A stretch of DNA of 5,681 nt from CAZVWW01 sp964631265. Its GTDB lineage: Bacteria > Thermotogota > Thermotogae > MWEM01. Position 1 is the first letter of the stretch, and each line of letters starts with the position of its first letter. Made by a program: the position numbers and the translations under genes. The notes under the pieces were generated by a model. The model saw nothing but the letters and a program-made list of their open reading frames with translations. It did not search any database and was not told where the DNA came from. This document shows, piece after piece, positions 5,602 through 5,681 of the stretch. Location: contig CAZVWW010000137.1 of assembly GCA_964631265.1 (NCBI GenBank), positions 1-5,681 of the forward strand, given 5' to 3'.

Positions 5602-5681
5602 TCATCCGTTTGGTTTGAATCGCCTGGGTCGTTCTTTCTCGCAGGGTAAGTTCAGCTCGAAAAAGAAGGTGCTGCCCGCCC
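5602..5681 (-). CDS. C-terminal end of a second sensor histidine kinase (partial)
   Basis: The last 25 codons read AGSTFFFELNLPCEKERPRR, then FKPNG and TGA (5604-5602). GSTFFFELNLPC aligns with GSTFSFDLTLPC at the end of the HATPase domain of the large kinase in this window, so this is the 3' end of a paralogous kinase whose body lies to the right of the window. In the large kinase the same point continues through a linker into the REC. Here translation ends after 12 further residues, and the REC follows in the +1 frame. Frame and identity are clear from the alignment; whether the gene is intact upstream cannot be seen. Confidence 0.75.
   Translation of the reverse strand, partial: AGSTFFFELNLPCEKERPRRFKPNG

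Noticed and set aside
5596..5643. Programmed +1 frameshifting at the GGA TGA stop to fuse kinase and receiver.
   Set aside because: The Gly codon would re-pair poorly after slipping, and no stimulatory SD at the right distance is seen as in prfB. A simple indel or a real gene split is more likely.

Overview
The window is one strand-biased stretch of a bacterial chromosome: every gene that can be supported lies on the minus strand. Read in the direction of transcription (right to left) the order is: the last codons of a sensor kinase ATPase domain, a stand-alone response-regulator receiver (REC) domain, a 1181-residue soluble hybrid histidine kinase, an untranslated stretch of about 200 bases, an exported nucleoside hydrolase, and the first part of an AAA-ATPase-like gene that lacks its usual N-terminus. 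Long PAS-rich hybrid kinases in paralogous sets, together with AAA-ATPase-like/PD-(D/E)XK genes, suggest a Gram-negative environmental bacterium such as Desulfobacterota or Spirochaetota. That placement is inference; no rRNA or marker gene is present.

Right part (about 5102-5681): a kinase C-terminus ends at a TGA and is followed 16 bases later by a REC domain starting with GTG. The two frames overlap in a linker and differ by a single +1 shift, so this is either a hybrid kinase broken by a frameshift or a kinase/receiver gene pair. The receiver is a paralog of the one at the end of the large kinase. One 139-base segment is 137/139 identical between the two, while the flanks are only about 60-69% identical, which points to gene conversion or very recent local recombination.

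Middle (1556-5101): the large hybrid kinase has five PAS domains, a GAF-like domain, HisKA (His822), HATPase and REC (Asp1116). It has no membrane segment, so it should sense an internal signal and autophosphorylate in the cytoplasm. No Hpt protein or DNA-binding output domain is seen in the window.

Gap between the kinase and the hydrolase (1350-1555): this holds the most interesting signal. Minus-strand bases 1478-1419 still read as 20 codons of a third REC domain, including the phospho-acceptor block LILMD.VMP and FQAT.MI, closed by stops on both sides. The end of this relic supplies the perfect extended -10 box (TGATATAAT) that appears to drive the nucleoside hydrolase gene. A perfect palindrome TACAAT-C-ATTGTA overlaps the -10 and the predicted start, and a 7-bp stem-loop lies in the leader. 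The locus therefore looks like an old tandem array of kinase/REC genes, one copy of which decayed and left a promoter behind.

Left part (1-293): the nucleoside hydrolase has a Sec signal peptide and a Tyr in place of the catalytic-site His of the family's HDP motif. Downstream lie a 9-bp perfect hairpin and then an ATPase fragment whose family-typical start has been replaced by unrelated sequence.
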